A stretch of 64,000 nucleotides of DNA, from contig NZ_PJBF01000041.1 in the NCBI RefSeq assembly GCF_002836505.1, positions 124,001 to 188,000 of the forward strand, given 5' to 3'. The translations under genes and the position numbers were made by a program. Positions within the stretch are counted from its first letter, which is position 1; each line of letters starts with the position of its first letter. Under the pieces are notes generated by a model that was not told the DNA's origin, searched no databases, and worked only from the letters and a program-made list of their open reading frames with translations. Positions 1 through 8,444 of this stretch are shown here, piece after piece. The DNA is from Psychrobacter sp. Choline-02u-9 (GTDB lineage: Bacteria > Pseudomonadota > Gammaproteobacteria > Pseudomonadales > Moraxellaceae).

Positions 1-207
1 GGATTTTTTATGGCGATTGGTACATTGGGTTTTGTAACTAAAACTACTTGGTTTACGTTAGGTTTGATAGATCAAGAAGCATGGTTTGGTAATTTATATA
101 TCAACGGTTTATATATATTTATCGCTTTTAGTATCCGATTTTTTTATGGCTGGTTTGTTTTTTGGAAAAATAATTTTTTTAAGTGTGTAAAAAAGTTCAG
201 TTATTAG
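1..207 (+). CDS. possible C-terminal tail of a membrane protein (partial)
   Basis: This frame is open from the first base of the window and ends with a stop at 205-207, so it may be the end of a gene that begins upstream. The translation is rich in Phe, Trp, Ile and Gly, with two hydrophobic stretches and a Lys-rich end, like the last segment of an integral membrane protein. I do not recognise the family. The AT-rich composition could also produce such an open frame by chance. An internal ATG lies at 10. Confidence 0.25.
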   Translation, partial: GFFMAIGTLGFVTKTTWFTLGLIDQEAWFGNLYINGLYIFIAFSIRFFYGWFVFWKNNFFKCVKKFSY

Positions 208-355
208 AGGTTCGTTCGCTTTGAACTCACATTGCTGACTTGTACTAAAGTTATATTTCGTCCACTATATGACAGATGCTTTTATCTATTTTGGATAGCT
301 ATTGAGCTATTGAGCTATTAATTAACTAATAATAAAACTCTTAAAGGAAAAAATA
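208..355. other. leader region of the HIT gene with a short tandem repeat
   Basis: This AT-rich gap precedes the HIT gene. At 301-316 the octamer ATTGAGCT occurs twice in tandem, followed by another ATTA. A good ribosome binding site (AAAGGA, about 343-348) precedes the ATG at 356. I see no convincing promoter or RNA gene. Confidence 0.4.
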
Positions 356-796
356 ATGACTGAAGTAAATCAAAAGACTGCTTATGACGACAATAATATT
401 TTTGCCAAAATGTTAGATGGTGATATTCCATATCACAAAGTATATGAAGATGATAAAACGCTGGCCTTTATGGATATCATGCCACAAGCAGAAGGCCATG
501 TATTGGTCATACCAAAACAGAAAGCCGTTGATTTGGCGGATCTTGAGCCTGAATATGCTGCTGCGGTGCTAATGACGTCTAAGAAAGTCATGCAAGCTCA
601 GCGCCAAGTATTTGAGCGTGAAGGCGTTATCCAAATGCAGTTGAATGGCTCACAAGCAGGTCAAACGGTCTTTCATTATCATGTGCATCTCATTCCATCA
701 AGTATCCATGAATTGGGTCGTCATGCAGTGACCCAAGCAGATAATAGTGATTTGGCAGCTATTGCGCAGAAGTTGGCGGCAGTGATTGATGCATAG
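356..796 (+). CDS. HIT family nucleotide hydrolase/transferase
   Basis: A 146-residue histidine-triad protein. The triad HYHVH at residues 107-111 is followed by a hydrophobic LIP, the family's catalytic motif, in which the middle His forms a nucleotidyl intermediate. The N-terminal half carries the usual HVLVIPK strand (residues 48-54). Members hydrolyse adenosine phosphoramidates or dinucleoside polyphosphates in the cytoplasm; the substrate here is unknown. The length is slightly above the 110-140 typical of HinT-like proteins. The ATG has a clear AAAGGA site upstream. It appears to be a single-gene unit closed by the hairpin at 898-925. Confidence 0.9.
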   Translation: MTEVNQKTAYDDNNIFAKMLDGDIPYHKVYEDDKTLAFMDIMPQAEGHVLVIPKQKAVDLADLEPEYAAAVLMTSKKVMQAQRQVFEREGVIQMQLNGSQAGQTVFHYHVHLIPSSIHELGRHAVTQADNSDLAAIAQKLAAVIDA

Positions 797-897
797 TTAG
801 AAAACAGAGTGCTTCTGTTTAGGTACAATAAATATTGGTATTTACGAATTAGCGAGTATTCAAAGATTATAAATCACTAAAAAATATATATACAATC

Positions 898-925
898 AAA
901 AGGCAGCTAGCAAGCTGCCTTTTTT
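898..925 (+). terminator. intrinsic terminator after the HIT gene
   Basis: AGGCAGCT (901-908) pairs with AGCTGCCT (913-920) across a 4-base loop, with three further A-U pairs. A run of T follows from 921. It lies about 100 bases after the HIT stop codon. Confidence 0.85.
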
Positions 926-1106
926 ATTTTCTTGGTAATAGTCATGTAACATTCGTTAAAGTCATGTTACGAGTTGAACGCTTGTCTAGGGTTTTGGAAA
1001 AGAGTGTGATAATTATTATAACCATTCACACACATTTTCTAATCTTTGCCTTAATTAAAACTTTTCTATAAAAAGGCATCGTCAACTTTTGAGGATATTA
1101 TTTTTC
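926..1106 (+). other. upstream region of the BCCT gene
   Basis: AT-rich spacer. A possible -10 (TATAAC) lies near 1017, but no matching -35 is clear. The site GAGGA at 1091-1095 lies 11 bases before the ATG at 1107 and supports that start. Nothing else is visible. Confidence 0.35.
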
Positions 1107-3152
1107 ATGAGTAAATTACCTCGTTCGACTATTTTATTACCAGTCTTTGTACCTGCAGCAATTATTATGCTGCTATTGGTCATTGGTACGGCTATTAATC
1201 CTGAAGCAGCGGGTGCTCTGTTTAGTGATGTGCTTAGTTTTACGACTGAGACATTCGGCTGGTTTTATATGCTGGCAGTGGCACTGTTTTTGATGTTTAT
1301 TATTGTACTGGCGTTTTCGTCTTATGGCAGTATCAAGCTGGGCCCTGATCATGCTGAGGCAGAGTACGGATTCCTTGAATGGTTTGCCATGCTGTTTTCG
1401 GCAGGTTACGGGATTGCGCTACTGTTTTATGGGGTAGCGGAACCAGTGATGCACTTTTCTAGTCCGCCAATGTCGGATCCGCAGACTATCGCCGCGGCAA
1501 AAGAGGCGATGCAAATTGCGTATTTTCATTGGGGTTTTCATATTTGGGCAATTTATGGTGTCGTTGGTTTATCACTAGCGTATTTTGCGTTTCGTCATGG
1601 TCTACCACTATCGATACGCTCGACGTTGTACCCGATTATTGGTGACAGGATTCATGGCCCTATCGGTCATACGGTTGATGTGTTTGCGATATTAGGTACG
1701 ATGTTTGGTATTGCGACCAGTCTTGGCTTGTCGGTGTCGCAAATCAATGCGGGACTAAATTATTTACTGCCAGATATCATTCCAGTGAATACGACCGTAC
1801 AGGTGATTGCCATTGCCTTAGTGACCGCCGCGGCATTGGTATCGGTGTTGGCAGGTATGGATAAGGGTGTAAAACGCTTATCTATTTTAAATATGTTATT
1901 GGCAACTGCGTTGATGCTGTTCGTATTTGTTGTCGGTCCGACCATTTTTATCTTGAATGCCTTTATGGAAAATACGGGTAGTTATTTAGGTAACATCGTT
2001 GAACGTACCTTTAGCTTGCAGGCATACGAGAATAGCAATTGGATCGGCAGCTGGACTTTATTTATTTTTGCATGGACGATTGCATGGGCACCTTTTGTAG
2101 GTCTGTTTATCGCCAAGATTAGCCGTGGTCGTACTATTCGTGAGTTCGTTTTGGGTGTGATGCTAGTACCGACTTTCTTTACGTTCTTCTGGTTTTCGGT
2201 GTTTGGTGATACCGCGCTACACATGATTATGGTCGATGGTTATACCTCATTAATCAGTGAAGTACAAAACAACCAAGCGATTGCTTTATTTAAACTGTTA
2301 GAGAATCTACCGTTTACTGAATTTGTGTCGTCGTTGACCATTTTATTGATTATTACCTTTTTTGTGACGTCATCGGATTCTGGCTCATTGGTAATCGACT
2401 CGCTAGCGGCAGGTGGTCGCAGTGATACACCATGGTGGCAGCGTAGCTTTTGGGTAGTGACTGAAGGTGCTGTCGCAGCAGTATTGCTACTTGCAGGTGG
2501 TTTAGAAGCCCTACAAACAGCAGCTATCGTTAGTGCGTTACCATTTGCGGTTATTATTCTTATTTCAATGTTTGGTATGTGGCGTGCGCTGCGTATCGAA
2601 GGACATCGTAATCAAAGCCTTGGTAATGACAACAGACTGCCGCCGCATTTACTCAAACCGTCTGCATGGCGCGAGCGTATTGATTATATGACCGACAAGC
2701 CAACGCGTGAAAAGGTTCTTAGCTATATCAAAGAAGTGGTTATGCCTTCGATGATGGAGGTGTCGTCTAAATTTGCAGAAACTGGCTGGACGACTGAGGT
2801 CAACTATGACGCGGTGAATAACCGTGCGGTGCTTGAGTTGCAACGTGGTGACGATGTCGAGTTTTGGTATGAGGTGCGCTTATCTGAGCATGATGCGCCT
2901 GACTATTATACTGAAGACAGCGCAGATACCTTGCCACAAGAGCACTATCATCGCGCTGAAGTGTATCTACGCCGTGGTGGTCAGACCTATGACTTATACG
3001 GCTACAAATCTGAATCAGTGATTAATGACATCATCGATCAGTTTGAGAAGTATTTGCATTTCCTTAATGTATCGCCTGATAGTCTACCGTGGCGCATGCA
3101 AGAGCATGATGATGACATCACGCTAGAGCAGGGCAGTGTGCTTGATAAATAA
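1107..3152 (+). CDS. BCCT family choline/betaine transporter, BetT-like
   Basis: A 681-residue betaine-choline-carnitine transporter. It has the roughly 12 membrane helices of the family in the first 500 residues, including the conserved tryptophan-rich segment WTLFIFAWTIAW followed by APFVGLFIAKISRGRT. A hydrophilic C-terminal domain of about 180 residues follows, as in E. coli BetT (677 residues); in such proteins this domain tunes activity to osmolarity. The substrate is probably choline or glycine betaine, taken up with H+ or Na+. The frame can be opened at a TTG at 1089, but the ATG at 1107 has a GAGGA site and gives the usual N-terminus. It fits with the quaternary-amine ABC importer at 14.5-17.4 kb. 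Confidence 0.9.
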   Translation: MSKLPRSTILLPVFVPAAIIMLLLVIGTAINPEAAGALFSDVLSFTTETFGWFYMLAVALFLMFIIVLAFSSYGSIKLGPDHAEAEYGFLEWFAMLFSAGYGIALLFYGVAEPVMHFSSPPMSDPQTIAAAKEAMQIAYFHWGFHIWAIYGVVGLSLAYFAFRHGLPLSIRSTLYPIIGDRIHGPIGHTVDVFAILGTMFGIATSLGLSVSQINAGLNYLLPDIIPVNTTVQVIAIALVTAAALVSVLAGMDKGVKRLSILNMLLATALMLFVFVVGPTIFILNAFMENTGSYLGNIVERTFSLQAYENSNWIGSWTLFIFAWTIAWAPFVGLFIAKISRGRTIREFVLGVMLVPTFFTFFWFSVFGDTALHMIMVDGYTSLISEVQNNQAIALFKLLENLPFTEFVSSLTILLIITFFVTSSDSGSLVIDSLAAGGRSDTPWWQRSFWVVTEGAVAAVLLLAGGLEALQTAAIVSALPFAVIILISMFGMWRALRIEGHRNQSLGNDNRLPPHLLKPSAWRERIDYMTDKPTREKVLSYIKEVVMPSMMEVSSKFAETGWTTEVNYDAVNNRAVLELQRGDDVEFWYEVRLSEHDAPDYYTEDSADTLPQEHYHRAEVYLRRGGQTYDLYGYKSESVINDIIDQFEKYLHFLNVSPDSLPWRMQEHDDDITLEQGSVLDK

Positions 3153-3185
3153 TGCATGGGATGTATTAAAAACGAGTAATGCTTA

Positions 3186-3213
3186 TGCAAGTTATTCACG
3201 TGAATAGCTTGCA
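3186..3213. repeat. 28-bp near-perfect palindrome between the BCCT gene and dusB
   Basis: GCAAGTTATTCAC (3187-3199) is followed directly by GTGAATAGCTTGC (3200-3212), so the arms match at all but one position and extend by one further T-A pair. With no spacer it looks more like a protein-binding dyad than an RNA hairpin. It sits 34 bases after the BCCT stop codon. Confidence 0.6.
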
Positions 3214-3236
3214 ATAAACGCAGGAATCCTTAGAAT

Positions 3237-3272
3237 AACGGCTTGTTTTCCTTACAAATCAAGCCGTTTTTT
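3237..3272 (+). terminator. terminator-like hairpin running into the dusB start codon
   Basis: AACGGCTTG (3237-3245) pairs perfectly with CAAGCCGTT (3260-3268) over a 14-base loop and is followed by TTTT (3269-3272). The ATG of dusB begins at the next base, 3273. It can serve as the terminator of the BCCT transcript. It leaves no ribosome binding site for dusB in a read-through transcript. Confidence 0.75.
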
Positions 3273-4304
3273 ATGTCTATTGATTCTTCCGTTTTACCTT
3301 CTTCCTCGACTTTGTCTGACCATCCATTGTTGCAGTCATTAAATATCGGTGGCCTGACGATTGAAAACCGTTTGATGGTCGCACCGATGGCAGGCGTAAC
3401 GGACAATCCTTTCCGCCGATTGTGCAAATCATTTGGCGCAGGTCATGCGGTCAGTGAAATGATCATCGCTGATACGGCCCTTTATGCACGCAAAAAATCC
3501 TTGTACCGTGCCAATTTTGACAATGAGATTGCGCCTATCTCGGCACAGATAGCAGGTGCTGAGCCGGACAAACTGGCTGAAGCGGCTCGTTATCAAATTG
3601 ATAATGGCGCACAGATTATCGATATTAATATGGGCTGTCCGGCCAAAAAGGTCTGTCGTAAGCTGGCAGGCTCTGCATTGTTGCAAGATGAGGATTTGGT
3701 CGCGCGTTTGCTAGATGCAACGGTCAATGCCGTGGATGCACCTGTCACGCTAAAAACACGTCTAGGGTTTGAGAATGGTCGTGAAAATATCTTACGAGTC
3801 GCTAAGCGTGCTGAGCAGGCAGGCATTGCAGCAATTGCTATTCATGGACGTACGCGTGAAGACATGTATACAGGCAATGCACGCTATGAGCTAATACACG
3901 AAGTCAAAGAAAGTATCAGTATTCCTGTCATTGCCAATGGCGATATCGACAGCGCACAAAAAGCCCAACACGTCTATGAGATGACAGGCTGTGATGCGGT
4001 GATGATTGGGCGTGCTGCACAAGGGCAGCCGTGGATATTTCGCGATATTGAGCACTTTTTGCGTACTGGCGAGCGCCTAGAGGCACCGAGCGTTAGTGAG
4101 ATAAAAGAGATCGTACTGGCCCATTTGCAAGAGCTCTATGATTTCTATGGGGAGTACTCAGGCTGCCGTATCGCTCGCAAACATATTGCATGGTATACGA
4201 CAGGTATTCCAAATTCTAACGCCTTTAGACAGGCGATGTATGGTGAAGAAAGTACGGTTGGGCAATTTAAAGTGGTCGAGACTTTTTTGCAGGCGCACGA
4301 GTAG
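3273..4304 (+). CDS. dusB: tRNA-dihydrouridine synthase DusB
   Basis: A 343-residue flavin-dependent enzyme that reduces uridines in the tRNA D-loop. Visible motifs are the FMN-site VAPMAGVTDNPFR, the catalytic loop NMGCPAKKV with the active-site Cys at about residue 122, the IHGRTREDMYTG segment and VIANGDID. The NMGCPAKKVxRKLAGSALL signature matches DusB rather than DusA or DusC. About 20 low-complexity residues precede the usual start. No Shine-Dalgarno precedes the ATG at 3273, because a hairpin plus T-run abuts it. A TTG at 3243 lies inside the hairpin, so the true start is uncertain. No fis gene follows, unlike in enterobacteria. Confidence 0.92.
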   Translation: MSIDSSVLPSSSTLSDHPLLQSLNIGGLTIENRLMVAPMAGVTDNPFRRLCKSFGAGHAVSEMIIADTALYARKKSLYRANFDNEIAPISAQIAGAEPDKLAEAARYQIDNGAQIIDINMGCPAKKVCRKLAGSALLQDEDLVARLLDATVNAVDAPVTLKTRLGFENGRENILRVAKRAEQAGIAAIAIHGRTREDMYTGNARYELIHEVKESISIPVIANGDIDSAQKAQHVYEMTGCDAVMIGRAAQGQPWIFRDIEHFLRTGERLEAPSVSEIKEIVLAHLQELYDFYGEYSGCRIARKHIAWYTTGIPNSNAFRQAMYGEESTVGQFKVVETFLQAHE

Positions 4305-4383
4305 TAATCGCTTAAATATTGTTTTATAAATCAGTGCTAGTTATTTCTATGCATCGTTTCTTGATGGCATTTTTGTCCAACAG

Positions 4384-4785
4384 CTATGCTTTATCAATTG
4401 GCACAGTATGATTGTCAGTATCAGACTGTTTGTCAGGCACAGGTTTTCTATTTTGCCAAGGGAATCGACCTTCTAGTTCAACTTGTAGCGATAAGCTTAA
4501 AAAGGTTCGAATCAGTACGATGAAACCTAGCACCAGTACGCTGCGTAGCGATGGCTCGGTGACGACAGTAGCCACGATATCAGCGGCAATCAGTACTTCT
4601 AACCCCAACAATATAGATTTGCCTACGGTCTGTCTGATCTCGACGTAGGTATCATTGTTGAAGTGCCTCGACGCTCGAAAAGCTTTATACAAGGCAAGAA
4701 ATAGCCCAAAAAACATAATGAGGACGCCAATGACTTCGATCATTTTGGCAATTAAGTCGATATAGTGAGTTAGTGTGTCTATCAA
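4384..4785 (-). CDS. DUF1622 family membrane protein
   Basis: A 133-residue protein with three likely membrane helices (about residues 12-33, 55-75 and 78-100) and a charged hydrophilic tail. The order of helices and the motif around LLGLEVLIAADIV match the DUF1622 family, whose function is not known. The start is a TTG at 4785, supported by a strong GAGGAG eight bases upstream. It is convergent with dusB. Its promoter side holds the heptanucleotide repeat at 4820-4861, shared with the divergent SDR gene. Confidence 0.75.
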   Translation of the reverse strand: MIDTLTHYIDLIAKMIEVIGVLIMFFGLFLALYKAFRASRHFNNDTYVEIRQTVGKSILLGLEVLIAADIVATVVTEPSLRSVLVLGFIVLIRTFLSLSLQVELEGRFPWQNRKPVPDKQSDTDNHTVPIDKA

Positions 4786-4819
4786 AGTAGATACTCCTCA
4801 TAATTAATCAGAAAAAAAG

Positions 4820-4861
4820 CTTAACACTTAACACTTAGTACTTAGCATTTAGTAATTAACA
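4820..4861. repeat. six-unit heptanucleotide tandem repeat
   Basis: Six consecutive 7-bp units read CTTAACA, CTTAACA, CTTAGTA, CTTAGCA, TTTAGTA, ATTAACA. The first two are identical and the rest differ at one or two positions. The array lies 35-76 bases upstream of the DUF1622 start, in the divergent promoter region shared with the SDR gene. Confidence 0.8.
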
Positions 4862-4918
4862 ATAAGCTAAAAATGTATCTATAAATATCTATGTCGACGA
4901 CGAAATTTGTAAAAGTCC

Positions 4919-4930
4919 CGTTAGCTAACG
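4919..4930. promoter_or_regulatory. 12-bp perfect palindrome, possible operator
   Basis: CGTTAGCTAACG is self-complementary over 12 bp. It lies 46 bp upstream of an extended -10 element (TGC-TATAAC, 4973-4981) that would start the SDR transcript about 34 bases before its ATG. The binding protein, if any, is unknown. Confidence 0.35.
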
Positions 4931-5021
4931 CCCACTATGGTTTTGTTCACTCCATACGACATTTTTTTGCTATGCTATAACCGAATACCAATAACTATAG
5001 AATAAACGAAAAGGACTTTTT

Positions 5022-5909
5022 ATGGCCAATCTCTCGAAAAAAGCAATTACCAAAGCCGTCAAAGGCAAGAATATTATCATCACAGGCGCTTCAAGTGGTA
5101 TCGGTGAGCGCACGGCTTTTTTGCTCAGTGAATGTGGTGCGCATGTTATTTTGCTGGCCCGTACTGAAGATAAGCTAAAAATGGTCAAGGAAAACATCGA
5201 AACACTTGGTGGCACGGCCAGTTACTATCCATGTGATCTTACTAATATGGATGAGATTGAAAAAACCAGTGAAAAGATTTTGGCTGACTTTAAACATGTT
5301 GATGTACTAGTCAACAATGCAGGACGTTCGATTCGCCGTTCAGTGCATGAGTCGGTCAACCGCTTTCATGACTTTGAACGTACCATGGAGATTAATTATT
5401 TTGGCGCGGTCAAAATCATTCTTGGTTTCTTGCCAACGATGATTGGTCGCCAAACCGGTCAAATCGTGAATATATCCTCAATTGGGGTATTGGCTAATAG
5501 CCCTCGCTTTTCAGCGTATGTCGCGTCAAAGGCGGCCTTAGATGCATTTAGTCGCTGTTTGGCTGCTGAAGTCAAAGGCGATAATATCAAAGTGACTAAT
5601 ATTTTTATGCCACTTGTGCGTACCCCAATGATTGCGCCAACCAAGCTATATCGTTATATGCCAGCACTGATGCCTGATGAAGCAGCGATGATGGTCGCAA
5701 AAGCCATCGTTCATAAGCCAAATAGCATTGCTAGTAATATGGGCAAATTTGCCTCGGCGACTTATTCACTAGTACCAGCCTTTAACGTTGGCGTTCAGTC
5801 CATTGGTTATCGAATTTTCCCAAGTTCGACCGCTGCGCAAACGACGGATAGCAAGCCTAACCTTGCTCAGCGTGCCTTTGCCAAAATTCTTCCTGGTGAG
5901 CACCACTAG
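5022..5909 (+). CDS. short-chain dehydrogenase/reductase (SDR)
   Basis: A 295-residue classical SDR. The nucleotide-binding TGASSGIG is at residues 21-28, NNAG at 98-101, the catalytic Ser at about 153, and YxxxK at Tyr166-Lys170 (SAYVASK). The length and C-terminal segment resemble SDRs often associated with fatty-acyl or lipid metabolism, but the substrate cannot be read from sequence. AAGGACT upstream of the ATG is a reasonable ribosome site. It is monocistronic, closed by the terminator at 5944-5968. Confidence 0.88.
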   Translation: MANLSKKAITKAVKGKNIIITGASSGIGERTAFLLSECGAHVILLARTEDKLKMVKENIETLGGTASYYPCDLTNMDEIEKTSEKILADFKHVDVLVNNAGRSIRRSVHESVNRFHDFERTMEINYFGAVKIILGFLPTMIGRQTGQIVNISSIGVLANSPRFSAYVASKAALDAFSRCLAAEVKGDNIKVTNIFMPLVRTPMIAPTKLYRYMPALMPDEAAMMVAKAIVHKPNSIASNMGKFASATYSLVPAFNVGVQSIGYRIFPSSTAAQTTDSKPNLAQRAFAKILPGEHH

Positions 5910-5943
5910 AAACGATTTGTTATCAGGCTCGAATTTGAATAAG

Positions 5944-5968
5944 AAGGATACTACGGTATCCTTTTTTT
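5944..5968 (+). terminator. intrinsic terminator after the SDR gene
   Basis: AAGGATAC (5944-5951) pairs with GTATCCTT (5956-5963) over a 4-base loop and runs into seven T residues (5962-5968). Confidence 0.85.
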
Positions 5969-6218
5969 ATGCCTCAAATACTCTTAAGCAGTATAAAAGC
6001 CTTCTTCTCCGTTTATATGTGAAAGACTTAGTTATACGTTAAATAAACCTTTAAAACTTCCGCTGTTAAATTTCCTTTATATCTCTAATTTTCAGGAAGA
6101 TGAATAAAATTCATCTTATGTTTAAATTGTATCGTTTTTATTCATGTTTAGATTTCGGTATGATTCACCTCATACACAGATTTGGTTTTATCTCAGATAA
6201 ATAAGGTAGCGGATCACC
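5969..6218 (+). other. upstream region of the methionine cluster
   Basis: An AT-rich gap between the SDR terminator and mesX. It contains the MetR-like dyad at 6097-6117. Short AT-rich -10-like hexamers are present but none is decisive. The mesX start at 6219 has weak purine-rich sequence upstream (AAGGTAGCGGA). Confidence 0.4.
6097..6117. promoter_or_regulatory. MetR-like operator upstream of mesX
   Basis: A perfect inverted repeat with 9-bp arms (AAGATGAAT and ATTCATCTT) around AAA. Its core TGAA-N5-TTCA (6101-6113) is the consensus recognised by MetR, the LysR-type activator of methionine genes. It lies about 100 bp upstream of a methionine-synthase cluster, which fits that role. No metR gene is in the window. 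Confidence 0.6.
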
Positions 6219-7256
6219 ATGAGTAAAGAATTCAATTGTTCAATTAAGCACATTCGTTTTGACGAAAACTATCAGCCTGCAGATAGCACGCGTTTGACGA
6301 CTAACTTTGCAAATTTGGCACGCGGCGAGCACCGCCAAGAGAACTTACGCAAAACGTTAACCATGATCAATAACCGCTTTAATGCATTGGCGCATTGGGA
6401 TAATCTGACAGCAGATCGTTATTCTGTTGAAGTTGATATCATCTCTGTCGATCTAGATATTAAAGGCAATGGTCAGACGTTTCCTATTATCGAAACGCTA
6501 AAAACAACGATTGTGGATCACAAAGAAAACAAGCGTATCGACGGTATGGTTGGCAACAGTTTCTCCTCTTACGTGCGTGATTATGATTTTAGTATTGTGT
6601 TACCAGAGCATCGCGACAAAAACCTAGCATCCATAACGCCAGATAATTTTGGTGAGTTGCACGGCAAGCTGTTTCAATATTTATTGAATTCAGAGGCTTA
6701 CAACGCTCATTTTCACAAAAAACCAGTGATTTGCCTGAGCGTGTCAACCAGCAAGACTTACTACCGTACTGTCAATCAGCATCCTGTATTGGGCATTGAG
6801 TACAAGCAAGATGAATACTCGTTGACCGACGACTATTTTTATAAAATGGGCTTAACGGTACGTTATTTTAAGCCTGAAGGTAGCGCCGCGCCATTAGCCT
6901 TTTATTTTGCAGGGGACTTGCTCAGTGATTACACCGATCTTGAGCTGATTAGTGCAATCAGTACTATGGAGACCTTTCAGAAGATTTACCGTCCTGAGAT
7001 TTACAACGCCAACTCAAGCGCTGGACAAGTGTATCAACCTAGCCTGAATTACCAAGACTATTCATTGACGCAAGTAGTCTATGACCGCGCTGAACGTAGT
7101 CAGATGGCAGTAACCCAAGGCAGATTTACTGAGACGCATTTTATTAAGCCGTATCAAACAATCCTTGAGGAATGGGCTGCAAGCTATGATGTAACAGGCG
7201 ATACTGCTGAAAAAGAAGCTGCTGAAAAAGAAACGGCTAGGAAGCAAGCCGCTTAA
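6219..7256 (+). CDS. mesX: DUF1852 protein MesX, partner of methionine synthase MesD
   Basis: A 345-residue protein of the DUF1852 family, recognised from its overall sequence and its position directly before the MesD-type synthase. Published work on core methionine synthases showed that MesD needs a DUF1852 protein and oxygen and does not need 5-methyltetrahydrofolate or cobalamin. The chemistry of MesX is not settled in what I know. No classical cofactor motif is evident. The last ~20 residues are a repetitive Glu/Ala/Lys tail. It is 54 bases from mesD and surely co-transcribed, probably under MetR-type control. Confidence 0.85.
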   Translation: MSKEFNCSIKHIRFDENYQPADSTRLTTNFANLARGEHRQENLRKTLTMINNRFNALAHWDNLTADRYSVEVDIISVDLDIKGNGQTFPIIETLKTTIVDHKENKRIDGMVGNSFSSYVRDYDFSIVLPEHRDKNLASITPDNFGELHGKLFQYLLNSEAYNAHFHKKPVICLSVSTSKTYYRTVNQHPVLGIEYKQDEYSLTDDYFYKMGLTVRYFKPEGSAAPLAFYFAGDLLSDYTDLELISAISTMETFQKIYRPEIYNANSSAGQVYQPSLNYQDYSLTQVVYDRAERSQMAVTQGRFTETHFIKPYQTILEEWAASYDVTGDTAEKEAAEKETARKQAA

Positions 7257-7310
7257 CTGAGCATTACTCATCAACATAATAAAAAATAAATTAACTAGAA
7301 GATAAATCGT

Positions 7311-8339
7311 ATGAAACTACTATTACCGACGTCTACCGCTGGCAGCTTACCAAAACCGTCTTGGCTAGCAGAACCCGAGAAAATTTGGTCACCTTGGGCT
7401 TTAGAGGGCGAGCAGTTGCTTGAAGCCAAGCGAGATGCGCTACGTGTATCATTGCAAGAACAACAGCATGCAGGGATTGATATTGTGAGTGATGGCGAGC
7501 AGACCCGTCAGCATTTTGTGACTACGTTCATCGAGCACCTTGATGGTGTTGACTTTGAGAAGCGTGAGACGGTCAAAATTCGTAATCGCTATGATGCGAG
7601 CGTGCCATCAGTCGTTGCTGCGGTGAGCCGTCCGAAGTCCGTGTTTGTTGATGATGCCAAGTTTTTACGCCAGCAAACTGATCAGCCAATCAAATGGGCG
7701 TTGCCAGGGCCGATGACGATGATTGATACGTTATATGACGGTCATTATAAAAGCCGTGAAAAATTGGCTTGGGAATTTGCTAAAATCCTGAACCAAGAGG
7801 CAAAAGAATTAGAAGCGGCTGGCGTCGATATTATCCAGTTTGATGAGCCTGCATTTAACGTGTTCTTTGATGATGTGAACGACTGGGGTATTGCAACTTT
7901 AGAGCGTGCCATTGAAGGCCTAAAATGTGAGACAGCTGTCCATATTTGCTACGGCTATGGCATCAAAGCCAATACCGATTGGAAAAAGACACTAGGCTCA
8001 GAGTGGCGCGAATACGAAAAAGCGTTCCCTAAATTGCAACAGTCGAAAATCGATATCATTTCACTGGAGTGTCAAAACTCACGTGTACCTATGGATCTGA
8101 TTGAGCTGATTCGCGGTAAAAAAGTGATGGTCGGTGCCATTGATGTGGCAACCAACACTATCGAGACAGCAGAAGAAGTGGCAGATACGCTACGCAAAGC
8201 GCTACAATTTGTCGATGCCGATAAGCTGTATCCTGCCACTAACTGCGGCATGGCACCTTTATCTCGCCAAGTCGCACGTGGTAAGCTCGCGGCATTAAGC
8301 GCTGGTGCTCAAATCGTTCGTCAAGAACTGACTGCTTAG
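7311..8339 (+). CDS. mesD: core methionine synthase MesD (MetE C-domain type)
   Basis: A 342-residue zinc-dependent homocysteine methyltransferase corresponding only to the catalytic barrel of MetE, without the folate-binding N-terminal domain. The expected zinc ligands are His211 and Cys213 (HIC), Glu253 (SLEC) and Cys312 (TNCG). The QFDEPAF motif (residues 176-182) and the DGEQTR segment (61-66) belong to the homocysteine site. The adjacent DUF1852 gene places it in the aerobic MesD family, which makes methionine without methylfolate or B12. The methyl donor is unknown. Confidence 0.88.
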   Translation: MKLLLPTSTAGSLPKPSWLAEPEKIWSPWALEGEQLLEAKRDALRVSLQEQQHAGIDIVSDGEQTRQHFVTTFIEHLDGVDFEKRETVKIRNRYDASVPSVVAAVSRPKSVFVDDAKFLRQQTDQPIKWALPGPMTMIDTLYDGHYKSREKLAWEFAKILNQEAKELEAAGVDIIQFDEPAFNVFFDDVNDWGIATLERAIEGLKCETAVHICYGYGIKANTDWKKTLGSEWREYEKAFPKLQQSKIDIISLECQNSRVPMDLIELIRGKKVMVGAIDVATNTIETAEEVADTLRKALQFVDADKLYPATNCGMAPLSRQVARGKLAALSAGAQIVRQELTA

Positions 8340-8444
8340 AGTTTAGCCGTTTAGGAAATTCTATTTAGAGAATTTCCCTTGCAAAACTAAAATTGAAGCA
8401 CAATTTTTTAACGTTATTTTTTAACGTTTCTCGGGATTGAAGCA
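8340..8444 (+). other. mesD-flavin reductase spacer with two stem-loops
   Basis: An inverted repeat GGAAATTCT/AGAATTTCC lies at about 8355-8378. A smaller AAATTG/CAATTT hairpin near 8390-8408 ends in T residues. TTTTTAACGTT then occurs twice. The second hairpin could partly terminate transcription and lower expression of the downstream gene. The evidence is modest. Confidence 0.35.

Noticed and set aside
4919-4981. Riboswitch or attenuator upstream of the SDR gene
   Set aside because: Only a palindrome and a possible extended -10 are present; no terminator or antiterminator pairing was found.
8355-8411. Strong terminator separating mesD from the flavin reductase
   Set aside because: The first stem has no U-run and the second is only about six base pairs, so full termination is not supported.
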